This document shows positions 48,414-58,900 of a stretch of DNA of 64,000 nucleotides, piece after piece. The notes beneath the pieces are model-generated. The model worked only from the letters and a program-made list of their open reading frames with translations, had not been told where the DNA came from and made no database searches. Source of the stretch: Nitratireductor kimnyeongensis (GTDB lineage: Bacteria; Pseudomonadota; Alphaproteobacteria; Rhizobiales; Rhizobiaceae); contig NZ_CP078144.1 of assembly GCF_019891395.1 (NCBI RefSeq), positions 124,001 to 188,000 on the forward strand, written 5' to 3'. Made by a program: the position numbers and the translations under genes. How positions within the stretch are numbered: the first letter of the stretch is position 1; the number at the start of each line of letters is the position of its first letter.

Positions 48414-50393
48414 ATGCAACTATCTGCGGATATTGCACGAAAGCTAATGGAAGCGCTTTCGAGCCCTCGTTCGGGACTGGTAGATCCCAAGTTGATGCGA
48501 TTGCTGTTCCAGCACGACGCTGCCCAGCAGCGTCTGGTGGTTCGTTGGGGCATGTGGGCTGCTGTGCTCAGCTACATGGCTTACGGCGTTTTCGACTGGA
48601 TTTTGTTTCCCGACATTGCAGGGCAACTTGTGTTTGCCCGGTGTGCTATCGGTATTTCATTCCTGGCGGTGGTTGAATTCGGGATTCGTCGCGGCGCTTC
48701 ACTTGCTGCCATGCATCTTGTCGCCGCCGCTGCCATCGTCACCGGAGCGGTGGGGTGGTTGCTTCTTGCGCTTGTCACGGCGCATCAGCAGGCACTTTCG
48801 CATTTTATCGTCTTCGGCATCGTGTTTGTGCTTGGTGCCAACCTATTCTTTAATTTCCGCTTCATATTGTCGGCTATCTCGTCGACGATCATCGCTTCTG
48901 TCTTCGTGGCGGCGACGTTGCTCGTGCTCGAGATCGAGTTCACGTCCCGCCTCGTGATCGCGGCGCTCTTCATCAACTGCCTCGTCTTTTCCCTTTATCT
49001 TTCATGGCGATTGGGTGTGGAGCGATACTGGACGTTTCTCGAGGCTCTTCAGGCCAAGTCGCAGGCTCATGCCGCGACCAAGAAGGGTGATGAACTGCAC
49101 AGGATTGCCAACACGGATCCTCTGACTGGACTTCGCAACCGCCGAGCGATCACAAATGCCTTTTCCGAACTTTACGAAACGTGTGCGGGACAGGAAGACG
49201 AGATTGGTGTGGTACTTATCGATGTGGACCACTTCAAGAAGTTCAACGACCGACTCGGGCATCAGGCCGGCGACGATTGCCTTATCCGCGTGGCGCAGAC
49301 GCTGGAGGAGACGGCAGAGGCCAATGGTTCCATAGTTGGGCGTTATGGCGGGGAGGAATTCCTCGTGCTGAGCCGGATATCCGGGCCTGACGAATTACGA
49401 AGTCTGGCGGAGGAATTCTGCCGTGTGGTCGAAAACCTCGAGATCTATCATCCGGACAGGGGGGACGGTGTCGATATCGTGACGATCAGTGCGGGCGCGT
49501 CTCAAGCATCGGCCAATGGTGGCGGTGAGTTGCAGGACGTGTTGCAGGAAGCCGACCGCGCTCTCTACATTTCGAAATTCACTGGCCGTTCCCGCGTGAC
49601 TATTTACGATCCGCAGATCATCGATGCGGACCATTCGGGCGAAAGCCTGGCCGGCCTGTTGGCGCATGCCATCGAAAGACAGTGCATATCAGTCGTCTAC
49701 CAGCCGATCATTCAACTCGGCACCGAGGAGATCATCGGCTACGAGACCTTGATGCGGCTTAAGGGCAACAACGGGCGCTTGGTGAAGCCCGACATCTTCA
49801 TACCGGTTGCAGAGCAGAACGGAGCGATTGTCGAACTGGGCGCATGGGTTTTCGAGCAAGCCTGCGCCGACGTGGCGCGCTATAAGCTTGATGGTGTTAT
49901 TGCCGTGAATATCTCCGCGGTCCAGCTCAAGGCTCCCGGCTTTGCGCTCCGCGTCGCAGAGATGCTCGCGCGTCACGGGCTGGCACCCGCTCAGTTTGCG
50001 CTCGAACTCTCCGAGAGAGGCGACATACTGGGGCAATCACAGGCTGCGCAGACGGTTGAGCAGCTACGAAAACTCGGCGTGCAAATCTGGCTTGATGACT
50101 TCGGGACCGGTTATGCCGGTATCGATTGTCTGCGCCGTTTTGAACTGGATATCGTCAAGATCGATCGCAGCTTTCTGCCCGACGGGCGGCACCCACGCGA
50201 TGTGCGGATGCTCACCGGGATGATTCAGCTTCTGCGAAGCCTTGGCCGCACCGTTCTCGTTGAAGGTGTGGAAACTGTGGAACAGAAGAGACTGCTCGAG
50301 GAGCTTGGTGTCGATCTCGCACAGGGCTATTTGATTGGCCGGCCGCAGCCTGTGAGCGAGTTCATTGGGGATCAGAAGTCCGAAGTCGCCTGA
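48414..50393 (+). CDS. Membrane-bound GGDEF-EAL cyclic di-GMP enzyme
   Basis: A 659-residue protein. Six hydrophobic segments (about residues 45-210) form an N-terminal sensor. The GGDEF domain starts at TDPLTGLRNRR (about 233) and has an intact active site GGEEF near 311. The EAL domain begins near 415 with YQPII, reads ETL in place of EAL near 443, and keeps N in VNIS, ELSE, DDFGTG, KID, EGVET and QGY, so both cyclase and phosphodiesterase look able to work. The ATG at 48414 follows AAGGAAGG; an earlier ATG at 48333 lacks one. The signal sensed is unknown. Confidence 0.93.
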   Translation: MQLSADIARKLMEALSSPRSGLVDPKLMRLLFQHDAAQQRLVVRWGMWAAVLSYMAYGVFDWILFPDIAGQLVFARCAIGISFLAVVEFGIRRGASLAAMHLVAAAAIVTGAVGWLLLALVTAHQQALSHFIVFGIVFVLGANLFFNFRFILSAISSTIIASVFVAATLLVLEIEFTSRLVIAALFINCLVFSLYLSWRLGVERYWTFLEALQAKSQAHAATKKGDELHRIANTDPLTGLRNRRAITNAFSELYETCAGQEDEIGVVLIDVDHFKKFNDRLGHQAGDDCLIRVAQTLEETAEANGSIVGRYGGEEFLVLSRISGPDELRSLAEEFCRVVENLEIYHPDRGDGVDIVTISAGASQASANGGGELQDVLQEADRALYISKFTGRSRVTIYDPQIIDADHSGESLAGLLAHAIERQCISVVYQPIIQLGTEEIIGYETLMRLKGNNGRLVKPDIFIPVAEQNGAIVELGAWVFEQACADVARYKLDGVIAVNISAVQLKAPGFALRVAEMLARHGLAPAQFALELSERGDILGQSQAAQTVEQLRKLGVQIWLDDFGTGYAGIDCLRRFELDIVKIDRSFLPDGRHPRDVRMLTGMIQLLRSLGRTVLVEGVETVEQKRLLEELGVDLAQGYLIGRPQPVSEFIGDQKSEVA

Positions 50394-50509
50394 GAGGCGG
50401 CGGTCATCGTTTACCGGCAAACCACAACCTTCGTTGACATAGAATCCCGAACACGGCATCGCCCGGCAACAACCTTGTGTCGGATTGTATCGGTGGATGG
50501 GAGCCGGGA

Positions 50510-51988
50510 ATGGTGAAACGCGACTGGTCGGCTGCCGAAGCGGCCGCACATGAATGGCTCGACGCGTGGTCGGGCAACGTGCCGGGGGGCGTGGTTCTCG
50601 GCATGCAGAACGGCGCCCCGAAACTGATCGCAGCCGCCGGGCATTGCGGTGCAGGGCTCGGGCCGATCGATGCGGACACGGTGTTTCGCTGGGCTTCCAT
50701 CACGAAACATGTATTTGCCACCTGTCTTCTGGAATCGAAGACCTTCGCTCTCGAGATGCCCTTGGTCGAGGCACTTCCCGAGCTGGCCACCGCGCCTGCG
50801 GCGGTGACGGTCGGCCAGGCGCTCGCCATGCAGGGTGGCTTGCCGGATCCGCGCGAGTGCCTGACCCTGCTCGGTGTGGGAAACCATGAACGCACCGAGG
50901 CGGATGCGCTGTATCAGTGGATGGCCGGTTGCGATTGGCTCAATGCGGTGCCGGGCACAGAGGTCGCATACTCGAATGGCGGCTATCGATTGCTGGAAGT
51001 GGCAATGGCGCGTCGGGGTTTTGTTTTCTCCGAAATGGTCGCTGCACATGCAGAGCGGCTCGGCATCGGCATGCGGACCTCGGAACACTGGACCGATCCG
51101 GTGCCGGGTCTGGTGCCCGGGCATGTACCCGAGGCCGATGGCTGGTCTGAGGGGTTCCAGGGCATGCATCTTTCAGCTGCCGGCTCGCTTTCCGGATCGG
51201 CGATGGACCTTGCACGCTGGCTTGGTGATCTGATGCCCCGCGCGATTTTCAACCGTATTGCCCGGCCCATGCCGCTGGGCTCGGGAGAGGCAACGGGCTA
51301 CGGTCTTGGAATAAGCTTGGCACGAATTGGCGGTATGGCGGTGCCGGGCCATGGCGGCGCGCAGGCCGGGTATCGTGCGGGTTTTCTTTGTGACCCCGAG
51401 GATGGAACTGTGCTCGTCGCGCTCACAAACCGGGATGATGCCGATGCCACCGGGCTGATTGCCCATGTCTGGGCGGCGCTTTGCGGGGTCGCGCCGGGCA
51501 CCTTGCCGAAGCCCGCAGGGGAATGGGCACCTCCGGGTTTGTATGTGGCTGCGGGGGGGGCGCTATGGGCCGAGGTTCGGCCAGGGTCGATCATCGTCCG
51601 CGACGCGGAAGAAAAGCTGTTTGAGGGTGACGACGGCTGGTTTGTTTCCAGGGCGGCACAATCGGACATGCGGTTGCGCTTTGCCGAGGGGGCTCTGACC
51701 GGGACGCTGTTTCACCGCCCGGTACGTCTTCTTCCCGCCCGGGACGATCAGGCGGTGCCTGATCTCGACGGAAACTGGATCAGCGATGGTGCATTCTTGC
51801 AGATCCGGGGACGGGTTCTCAATTGGGGAGGGGGTCCGCGCAAATGCGCGGCGCCCATGACTCCGCTCGGGAATGGCCGATGGCTGTTTGAAGCCAATGG
51901 CCGGCGCATTTGCCTTGACCGCCTTTCGGACGACCGGCTGAGGCTCTCCCTTGCAAGGGCGCGGGGTGTGGAATACCAGCGCCTTTAG
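50510..51988 (+). CDS. Serine hydrolase, penicillin-recognising (D-aminopeptidase-like)
   Basis: A 492-residue protein. The serine beta-lactamase/DD-peptidase fold is shown by S-I-T-K in FRWASITKHVF, Y-S-N in EVAYSNGGYRLLEVA and H-G-G in VPGHGGAQAGYRAGF. Extra C-terminal beta-rich domains (from about residue 330, GEWAPPGLYVAAGGALWAEVRPG) resemble the domain plan of Ochrobactrum D-aminopeptidase DAP. No signal peptide is seen, so it probably acts in the cytoplasm on D-amino-acid peptides or esters. ATG at 50510 follows GGGAG. It ends where the decayed sugar operon begins on the other strand. Confidence 0.85.
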   Translation: MVKRDWSAAEAAAHEWLDAWSGNVPGGVVLGMQNGAPKLIAAAGHCGAGLGPIDADTVFRWASITKHVFATCLLESKTFALEMPLVEALPELATAPAAVTVGQALAMQGGLPDPRECLTLLGVGNHERTEADALYQWMAGCDWLNAVPGTEVAYSNGGYRLLEVAMARRGFVFSEMVAAHAERLGIGMRTSEHWTDPVPGLVPGHVPEADGWSEGFQGMHLSAAGSLSGSAMDLARWLGDLMPRAIFNRIARPMPLGSGEATGYGLGISLARIGGMAVPGHGGAQAGYRAGFLCDPEDGTVLVALTNRDDADATGLIAHVWAALCGVAPGTLPKPAGEWAPPGLYVAAGGALWAEVRPGSIIVRDAEEKLFEGDDGWFVSRAAQSDMRLRFAEGALTGTLFHRPVRLLPARDDQAVPDLDGNWISDGAFLQIRGRVLNWGGGPRKCAAPMTPLGNGRWLFEANGRRICLDRLSDDRLRLSLARARGVEYQRL

Positions 51989-52627
51989 CTGGCAAACACC
52001 TTGCAGGACGCTTGAACTCGGCTGCTGAAGCGTAGGATTTCTGCGTGCCGCGCCAGCCTGCAGAATAGGCCGCGTAGCGGGCCGCGCGATTGAGCGCCTG
52101 TTCCGTGTCTCCCGTTGCTGCGAGGAAATGTGCGAAGGAGTCGATGAAGGCATCGCCCGCACCGGTCGTGTTTACCTGGGTCACACGAACCGGCTCGATG
52201 GAAGCAAATCGATCTGGGGTGACGAGACGTGCGCCCCGCGCCCAGGCGTGACGATGATCGTGCAGATGCCTTTTTCGATGAGGCTGCGGGCAGCGGCAAG
52301 GATTTCATCTTCGGTACCAGTCGGCATGCCTGAGAGGAGGAAGAATTCGCTCTCATTTGGCACGAGGAATCCGAGGCTTTCGAGATCTGCGACGTTGAGT
52401 TCCTTCGCGGCCGGTATCGGCGTTGAACTGCTCGACACCGTCGCGCATGCGGTCGAACCAGGCAATGCTGTCGACCTTCACGACGGTCGCGATCGTGTAT
52501 TTCTCGTCGTCTTTCGTGGCGATCAGCTCATTGTTGAGCTTGGATGTATCCACGATCTGTTCTGCGAGCGCTGATGTGCCCAAAAAGGGGACAGGGCGAT
52601 AGATGCTGCGGTGAGCAGAGCATTCAT
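51985..52627 (-). pseudogene. Decayed sugar ABC operon: binding-protein start fused to ribokinase remnant
   Basis: Reading leftward from the ATG at 52627, a signal peptide (MNALLTAASIALSPF) loses frame in a run of Ts near 52585; the next frame continues as LGTSALAEQIVDTSKLNNELIATKDDEKYTIATVVKVDSIAWFDRMRDGVEQFNADTG, the start of an RbsB-like binding protein. Near 52410 it joins directly to the middle of a PfkB-family kinase (AKELNVADLESLGFLVPNESEFFLLSGMPTGTEDE), implying loss of everything between. A second frameshift near 52240 precedes the kinase C-terminus QVNTTGAGDAFIDSFAHFLAATG. At least three lesions make this non-functional. The divergent DeoR gene is probably its former regulator. Confidence 0.88.
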
Positions 52628-52735
52628 TGACGTGTCCCCCCTGCTCGATCCCGAGAACGCGCGGACACGTGCGGCCAGGACTCATATTGAACGAATCAGC
52701 TCATTACCTTGTCATAATATTGATCCATTCACTTC

Positions 52736-52749
52736 AATATGATCATATT
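52736..52749. promoter_or_regulatory. 14-bp palindrome before DeoR gene
   Basis: AATATGATCATATT is a perfect palindrome in an AT-rich divergent region between the decayed operon and the DeoR-type gene. It is a likely remnant operator of that regulator. Confidence 0.5.
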
Positions 52750-52847
52750 CAATCATAACCCGCAGCCCTTGTAAGCGAATGACCAAACTTGCACACAAGT
52801 GGCCTGGCGATGGAGTATCGCTCGAACCAAATGGCCAGGAGAATCAT

Positions 52848-53564
52848 GTGGCGAGACCTTCCGGACGAGCGGCGCGTATCGAGGCTTTAAAGAAGCTCTG
52901 TGCCTCCGGCACGATTTTGCACATCGCCGAAGCCGCGCAGGAGCTCAACACTTCCGAGATAACGATCCGGCGAGATCTGGGGGATGGCGAAAACGGCATT
53001 CTGTGTCTGGGCGGCTACATCATGTCGGCCAACGAAAATGGAGAGCGCTATTCCTTGTCGCATGCTCAGGGCACGAACACGCAGGCCAAAACGCAGGTGG
53101 CGCGTCGGGCAGCGGCTTTGGTCGAACCGGAAGACACGATCTTCGTGGATTGTGGATCGACGCTGCAATATCTTGCCGCGAGCCTTCCGCAGAATGCGAA
53201 TGTCACGGTCGTGACGCAGGCGATGAACATCGCGGAGATGGTCTCCCGGCTGGATGGCGTGACCCTGATCCTGCTGGCCGGAATCTATCATCCCGAGAGC
53301 GGAAGCTTCAGCTCTGACACCGCGCTTGGCATGCTGCGGGAAATCAACATCACCAAAGGCTTTTTCTCCGCCGCCGGAATCCATGAAAGCGAAGGCGTGA
53401 CCTGCTTTCACTTTCATGAGGTTTCCGTCAAACGCGCGGCGATGGCGCGGTCGCAGCGGAGATTTCTGGTTTCCGATGCCTCCAAATGGGGAAAGCTGCG
53501 CCCGGCAACTTTTGCCCAGCTCAATGAGTTTGAGACATGGATCGGGCAACCCGAAACCGAATGA
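52848..53564 (+). CDS. DeoR-family sugar-operon regulator
   Basis: A 238-residue DeoR protein. The helix-turn-helix is RAARIEALKKLCASGTILHIAEAAQELNTSEITIRRDL, followed by the effector domain with DTIFVDCGSTLQYLAASLP and KGFFSAAGIHESEGVTCFH, where phosphosugars bind. GTG at 52848 is used because AGGAG lies seven bases upstream; an ATG at 52779 has no ribosome site. The wing region (GDGENGILCLGGYIM) departs from the usual LEx-G-x-R-x-HGGA pattern. Since the operon it faces is broken, the regulator may itself be an orphan that is still intact. Confidence 0.85.
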   Translation: MARPSGRAARIEALKKLCASGTILHIAEAAQELNTSEITIRRDLGDGENGILCLGGYIMSANENGERYSLSHAQGTNTQAKTQVARRAAALVEPEDTIFVDCGSTLQYLAASLPQNANVTVVTQAMNIAEMVSRLDGVTLILLAGIYHPESGSFSSDTALGMLREINITKGFFSAAGIHESEGVTCFHFHEVSVKRAAMARSQRRFLVSDASKWGKLRPATFAQLNEFETWIGQPETE

Positions 53565-53594
53565 GGCGCGCCGCTTCATCACGGCGCCAAAAAT

Positions 53595-54683
<1,089 letters not shown>

Positions 54684-54685
54684 GG

Positions 54686-55471
54686 TCAGGACCCTTTGTT
54701 CAGGCGCCGCATGGAACGCTCGGCCCAGAGGCCGAGGATCGCGGTCATGATGAGAACGATGGTGGAAATGGCGTTGATTTCGGGCGACATGCCCGAACGC
54801 AGCTTGGCGAAGATCAGCACCGGAAGCGTCGGCTGGTAACCGCCGAGGAAGAAGGCGCGCACAAAGTCGTCAAAGGACAGGAGCATGCAGAAGATGCCGG
54901 CTCCGATCAGCGCGGGCTTCAAATAGGGCAGCGTGACGCGGAAGAAGGCGACGATGCTGTCGGCTCCCAGATCGCGCGCAGCCTCGATATGGCTTTTCGG
55001 TTGGGTTGAAAGGCGGGCCATCACCACCAGAGCGACGAAGGGCACATTGTGCACCGTGTGGCCCAGAATGATGGCGAACATGCCCGGCTCGATGTCGATC
55101 AGGCGGGCGAAGATGCGCAGCGCGATCGCCGAGATGATGCCGGGGATGACCGCCGGCAGGCAGGCGAGTGCGAAGATGATCGCCTTGCCGCGGAACTGGT
55201 TGGGGCCAAGAAACACCGCCACCCATGTGCCGATGATCAGGGACAGGATCGTGGTCGCAATGGCGATGGTCATGGAATAGCCGAAGACCGACAGGACCTC
55301 CGTGTCCTGTATGACGGTGGCGTACCAGTCGAGTGTCCAGGAACGGATCGGGAAACCGATGAACTTCGAATCCTTGAAGCCCATGGTCACCATGAGCGCC
55401 AGCGGCACGAAGAGATATACGATGAAGGCCCAGTAGATGACCGACATCAAAATGCGTGTGTTGCGGGTCAT
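54686..55471 (-). CDS. PotC-like ABC transporter permease
   Basis: A 261-residue PotC-type permease. It has an N-terminal membrane segment (VIYWAFIVYLFVPLALMVTMGF), the SWTLDWY segment typical of PotC, and the EAA loop SHIEAARDLGADSIVAFFRVTLPYLKP. Its ATG overlaps the end of the PotB-like gene by four bases. It forms the channel with that partner. Confidence 0.92.
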   Translation of the reverse strand: MTRNTRILMSVIYWAFIVYLFVPLALMVTMGFKDSKFIGFPIRSWTLDWYATVIQDTEVLSVFGYSMTIAIATTILSLIIGTWVAVFLGPNQFRGKAIIFALACLPAVIPGIISAIALRIFARLIDIEPGMFAIILGHTVHNVPFVALVVMARLSTQPKSHIEAARDLGADSIVAFFRVTLPYLKPALIGAGIFCMLLSFDDFVRAFFLGGYQPTLPVLIFAKLRSGMSPEINAISTIVLIMTAILGLWAERSMRRLNKGS

Positions 55472-56454
55472 CGCATCATCCCCTTTCCGTCACGGCCCAT
55501 CAGCTTGAGGAAAAGGCCGGTTACGCCGAGCGTCGCGATCAGCATGATCGAGGAAAAAGCGGCGCCCATGGGCCATTGATCGCCCGCGACGTGGAAGAAG
55601 CCGGCGATCGTTTCAGCAAAGACTGTCGAGCGTGGCCCGCCGAGCAGCACCGGCGTCGCGTAATAGCCCGTGGAAATCAGGAAGACGAGGGTGCAGCCCG
55701 AGGCGATGCCTTCTTTGGAAAGCGGCAGCGTGATGCGGCGGAAGCGCGTCCACGCACCCGCACCGAGATCGGCTGCGGCTTCGAGATAATTGTCTGGCAG
55801 CTTTTCCAGCGCCGAGTAGAGCGGCAGAAGCATGTAAAGCGCGGTCAGATAGATAATGCCGACACCGAGCGAGAAGCCCGTATACATGAACGGTATGGGT
55901 CGATCGATGAGCCCGAGCGACTTGAGCGCCAGATTGACCGCGCCGTTGTTGCCGAGCAGGATCATGATCGCGTAGGTGCGCACGATCTCACCCACCCAGA
56001 ACGGAATGAGCAGGAGCAGCAGGAACAGAAGCTGGTTCTTGCGGCTTACATGCTTGGCCAGAAAATAGGCCACCGGATAGGTGATGAGCAGCGTGATCGC
56101 GGTGAAGATGAACGAGAAGGCCAGTGTGCGGAAGAACGGGATGATGAACACCCGGTCCTGAAAGAACGCTGCCCAGTTCGCGAGCGTGAACTGCGGCTCA
56201 TGACCCACTTTCGGCGGATAAGAGTCCAGAAATCCGATCCAGAACATCTCGACGATGGGGCCGAGGTTGGCAAAGAATATCCAGAAGAGCGGCAGGCTCG
56301 CCAGAATCCAGAACTGGCGGCGCTGCGACTTGAACAGCGTGTTGGCGACGGCCTGATAAGCGCCGTTCTGCAGCAGTGCTCCCCAAAAGGTCATCCTGCC
56401 ATCCGGCGCGGTCGACTTTCGAAGGTCTGCCCTGTCGGTATCTGCGTGGGCCAT
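55468..56454 (-). CDS. PotB-like ABC transporter permease
   Basis: A 328-residue PotB-type permease with a long cytoplasmic N-terminus before the first membrane segment (FWILASLPLFWIFFANLGPIVEMFWIGFL). The EAA loop is NYLEAAADLGAGAWTRFRRITLPLSKEG. An ATG at 56394 with a nearer ribosome site would shorten it by 20 residues, so the start is not certain. It is 114 bases after the binding-protein gene, with a stem-loop between. Confidence 0.9.
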   Translation of the reverse strand: MAHADTDRADLRKSTAPDGRMTFWGALLQNGAYQAVANTLFKSQRRQFWILASLPLFWIFFANLGPIVEMFWIGFLDSYPPKVGHEPQFTLANWAAFFQDRVFIIPFFRTLAFSFIFTAITLLITYPVAYFLAKHVSRKNQLLFLLLLLIPFWVGEIVRTYAIMILLGNNGAVNLALKSLGLIDRPIPFMYTGFSLGVGIIYLTALYMLLPLYSALEKLPDNYLEAAADLGAGAWTRFRRITLPLSKEGIASGCTLVFLISTGYYATPVLLGGPRSTVFAETIAGFFHVAGDQWPMGAAFSSIMLIATLGVTGLFLKLMGRDGKGMMR

Positions 56455-56533
56455 TGAGACGGTTGCTCGTATTTTTCATTGCGCGCTGTCCGGGGTGTGA
56501 TGAACCCAGCGGCACGACGAAGGTTTAAGACCT

Positions 56534-56558
56534 GCCGGGCGAGGGTTGCCCGCCCGGC
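56534..56558 (-). promoter_or_regulatory. Intercistronic stem-loop after PotD-like gene
   Basis: GCCGGGCG (56534-56541) and CGCCCGGC (56551-56558) form an 8-bp GC stem with a 9-base loop, ten bases after the binding-protein stop on the transcribed strand, without a U-tract. It matches the placement of stem-loops in two other ABC operons of this window. Confidence 0.55.
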
Positions 56559-56568
56559 GTTTTGGCCA

Positions 56569-57678
56569 TCAGGCGGCCTTGATCTGCTCCACTGCCGGGT
56601 CGACGAGCTTGTATTTCATGTCGTTGGCCTCGGCGCGGAAGAACTGCAGACCGGCCAGTTCCTCTTCCGTGAAGGACGATGCCTTTTTCTCGATGTCCGA
56701 GAGATACTGGTCGGCGCCCTTGTAGGTGGAGATGAAGCCCGACGACTGGGTCATCTTGGCACCCACTTCAGGGTTGGCCAGCAGCGCATCGAGAAGCGCA
56801 TAGGCATTGTCGGAATTGGGAGCGTTGTTGGCGACGTTCAGCGTGTAGACAAAGCCATAGGTGCCTTCCTTCGGAATGGTCATGTCGACCGGGAAGCCAT
56901 CGGTGATGAGCTTGGCGATCGGGCCGTTCCAGGCGTGAGCTAGGACGATGTCCTGATTGATGAACATCTGCTGCACTTCTGCGCCTGCGTCGTAATATTT
57001 GCGCACGAGCGGCTTCTTCTCGATCAGGAAGTCGCGCGCTTCCGCAACGACCGCCGCAGCCTTCTCCGGATCGTCCATATAGGCGACCATGTTGCCATCA
57101 TAGCCCTTGTAGAGCATCACGACGGACATCATGTCCTGAATGGTGTAGGCCGTCTGGCCGCTGTACTTGTCCGAGAAGAGAACGTCCCAGCTCTTCACTT
57201 CGTCTTCGCTGACGACTTCGGTGTTGTAGGCAAGGATTTCGGCACCCGAAAGGATCGGCGCGCCCCATTTGTTGCCGTTGATCGTGGCCCAGTCGCTTTC
57301 TGAATAGATCGGATTGATGTTGCCCCAGTTCTTGAGGCGATCCGTATCGAGCGGAGCCAAAAGATCGGAAGAGATGAACTGAAGGAAACGGTGCCCGGCG
57401 ACCGTGACAATGTCGGCAGTCGGGTTCGGTGCTTCGGCGGCGAGCAGGTTGAACTGCTTGCCCTGATCGTCCACGAGGCGGATCTGGATCTCGATGCCCG
57501 TGTCCTTCTCGAACTCGGCCTTGAAATCATCGGGAATGAAGTTGGCGTAGGTCCACACATTGACGACGCCAGAGGCGCGCGCGGCAGTGGAACGGAGATA
57601 GGCGGGAGCAGCGACAAGGGCGGCGCCGGCGGCGCTGCTCTTGATGAATTGCCTGCGGTTGGTGATGAATTTGGTCAT
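56569..57678 (-). CDS. PotD-like periplasmic substrate-binding protein (Tat-exported)
   Basis: A 369-residue binding protein. The N-terminus NRRQFIKSSAAGAALVAAPAYLRSTAARA carries a twin-arginine motif (RRQFIK) and an A-x-A cleavage site, so it is probably folded before export. The mature part GVVNVWTYANFIPDDFKAEFEKDTGIEIQIRLVDDQGKQ is PotD/extracellular-binding-protein type. The ligand may be a polyamine, an opine or another amine; the neighbouring opine-dehydrogenase-family gene favours an opine-like compound. GAGGG precedes the ATG. Confidence 0.9.
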   Translation of the reverse strand: MTKFITNRRQFIKSSAAGAALVAAPAYLRSTAARASGVVNVWTYANFIPDDFKAEFEKDTGIEIQIRLVDDQGKQFNLLAAEAPNPTADIVTVAGHRFLQFISSDLLAPLDTDRLKNWGNINPIYSESDWATINGNKWGAPILSGAEILAYNTEVVSEDEVKSWDVLFSDKYSGQTAYTIQDMMSVVMLYKGYDGNMVAYMDDPEKAAAVVAEARDFLIEKKPLVRKYYDAGAEVQQMFINQDIVLAHAWNGPIAKLITDGFPVDMTIPKEGTYGFVYTLNVANNAPNSDNAYALLDALLANPEVGAKMTQSSGFISTYKGADQYLSDIEKKASSFTEEELAGLQFFRAEANDMKYKLVDPAVEQIKAA

Positions 57679-57767
57679 CGTTCTAACCCTCTTTCGGTTG
57701 TTTTCTGTTCGTCGCGTTCTGCGCAGTTCTGTCGGAGCTCTTTACGGCTCCTGTTGTCGCCCTGTTC

Positions 57768-58880
57768 TTATGCGGGTACCGTTTGTGCGCGATAGCCCTC
57801 ACGACACAGGGTCTTCAGGTCATCGAGCGTCATGCTGTCCAGTGCTAAAGCGCCCAGAAGTTCGTTCTCGGCAAAGAAATTGCGCCCGTACATGGCCGAG
57901 AAAATCTCCACACCGGATCGGTGCAGACTGGCGTCACATTCGGTCATTTCGCCCAGCTTCACCGTCATGAGCAGGCCGTAGGGCACGTCTTCGGTCACGT
58001 AGCGGCTGTCTGCCGTTGCCGGACCCGTACCGCCGCGGCCTTCCTCATGCATTTTCTGGTTCATGGCCGAGACGGTGTCCTGCGGCACATGGAAAGACAG
58101 GTGGAAATGCTCGAAGATGGTGCGCACGGAAAGGCCAAGCGCCTCGGCAATGGCCAGCCGCTCACGGTCGAGCGCTTCGAGAAGCCGCCCCACATTGGGT
58201 GTGACGTTGAAACCCTGGCTCCAGGTTTCGCCATGCTCCATGCGGGTCATGTTGCAAAGGGCGATGCCCATATGGTTTTGCGGGTTCAGATTGCTGAGTG
58301 CAATGGCAAGCAGTCCGTCGCGCTCCACGAAACGGTCGCCGAAAAGACGCTGGCAAAGCTCCAGACCTTCGCTGGCCCGGCTTTCAGGAACCGTGCAGAG
58401 ATCGATCTTGCTCCGCACGGTGTTGACGCTGGCCTCCACCAGGCTCGGCTGGCGGCCTGTGGTGGCGGTGGTGCCCCATGCGACGATGGGGACTGTCACG
58501 CCGCGCGCGGCCAGAAGCTTGGACAGGTAGAGCGCGCCGAAGGAGGCGTGCGAGGAAATGATCACCGCCTGATCGGAGCGGATATGGGGGGCGATCGCAT
58601 CGAAGACGTGCTTGTGGCCGTAGCCGGGCAGGGCAATCAGGATCACGTCTGCATCGGCGACGAGGGCTTCGGCCGATGGCGCAACGCCCGGATGGAACGT
58701 GCCTTCGACAGCACCGGTAGCGACCAGCGGTTCGCCCGCTGCCAGTCTCTTTGTGCGTTCGCCCGAGGGCGACCAGAGAACCGGGCTGTGGCCCGAATGC
58801 TCAAGGAAGGCTGCCGCACCAAAGGCGATGGCTCCGGCCCCGGCGATGCCCACACGCAGATTGTTTCTCACCTTGCTCAA
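57768..58880 (-). CDS. NAD/NADP octopine/nopaline dehydrogenase-family protein
   Basis: About 370 residues. NLRVGIAGAGAIAFGAAAFLEHSGHSPVLWS is a Rossmann NAD(P)-binding start; the C-terminal helical domain includes LNPQNHMGIALCNMTRMEHGETW, the histidine-containing block characteristic of octopine/nopaline dehydrogenases and related opine enzymes. Such enzymes reductively join an amino acid to a keto acid, or act in reverse. The start is uncertain: TTG at 58880 (used) or GTG at 58871. It lies 20 bases after the AhpD-like gene and 89 bases before the PotD-like gene, so it is probably in the same transcript as the transporter. Confidence 0.85.
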   Translation of the reverse strand: MSKVRNNLRVGIAGAGAIAFGAAAFLEHSGHSPVLWSPSGERTKRLAAGEPLVATGAVEGTFHPGVAPSAEALVADADVILIALPGYGHKHVFDAIAPHIRSDQAVIISSHASFGALYLSKLLAARGVTVPIVAWGTTATTGRQPSLVEASVNTVRSKIDLCTVPESRASEGLELCQRLFGDRFVERDGLLAIALSNLNPQNHMGIALCNMTRMEHGETWSQGFNVTPNVGRLLEALDRERLAIAEALGLSVRTIFEHFHLSFHVPQDTVSAMNQKMHEEGRGGTGPATADSRYVTEDVPYGLLMTVKLGEMTECDASLHRSGVEIFSAMYGRNFFAENELLGALALDSMTLDDLKTLCREGYRAQTVPA

Positions 58881-58900
58881 AACATCAGCCCCAAAAAGTT

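Noticed and set aside
52353..52685. Apparent 110-residue complete protein on the reverse strand
   Set aside because: It has a binding-protein start in the wrong frame for its signal peptide and then enters unrelated kinase sequence in another frame; better explained as part of the pseudogene.
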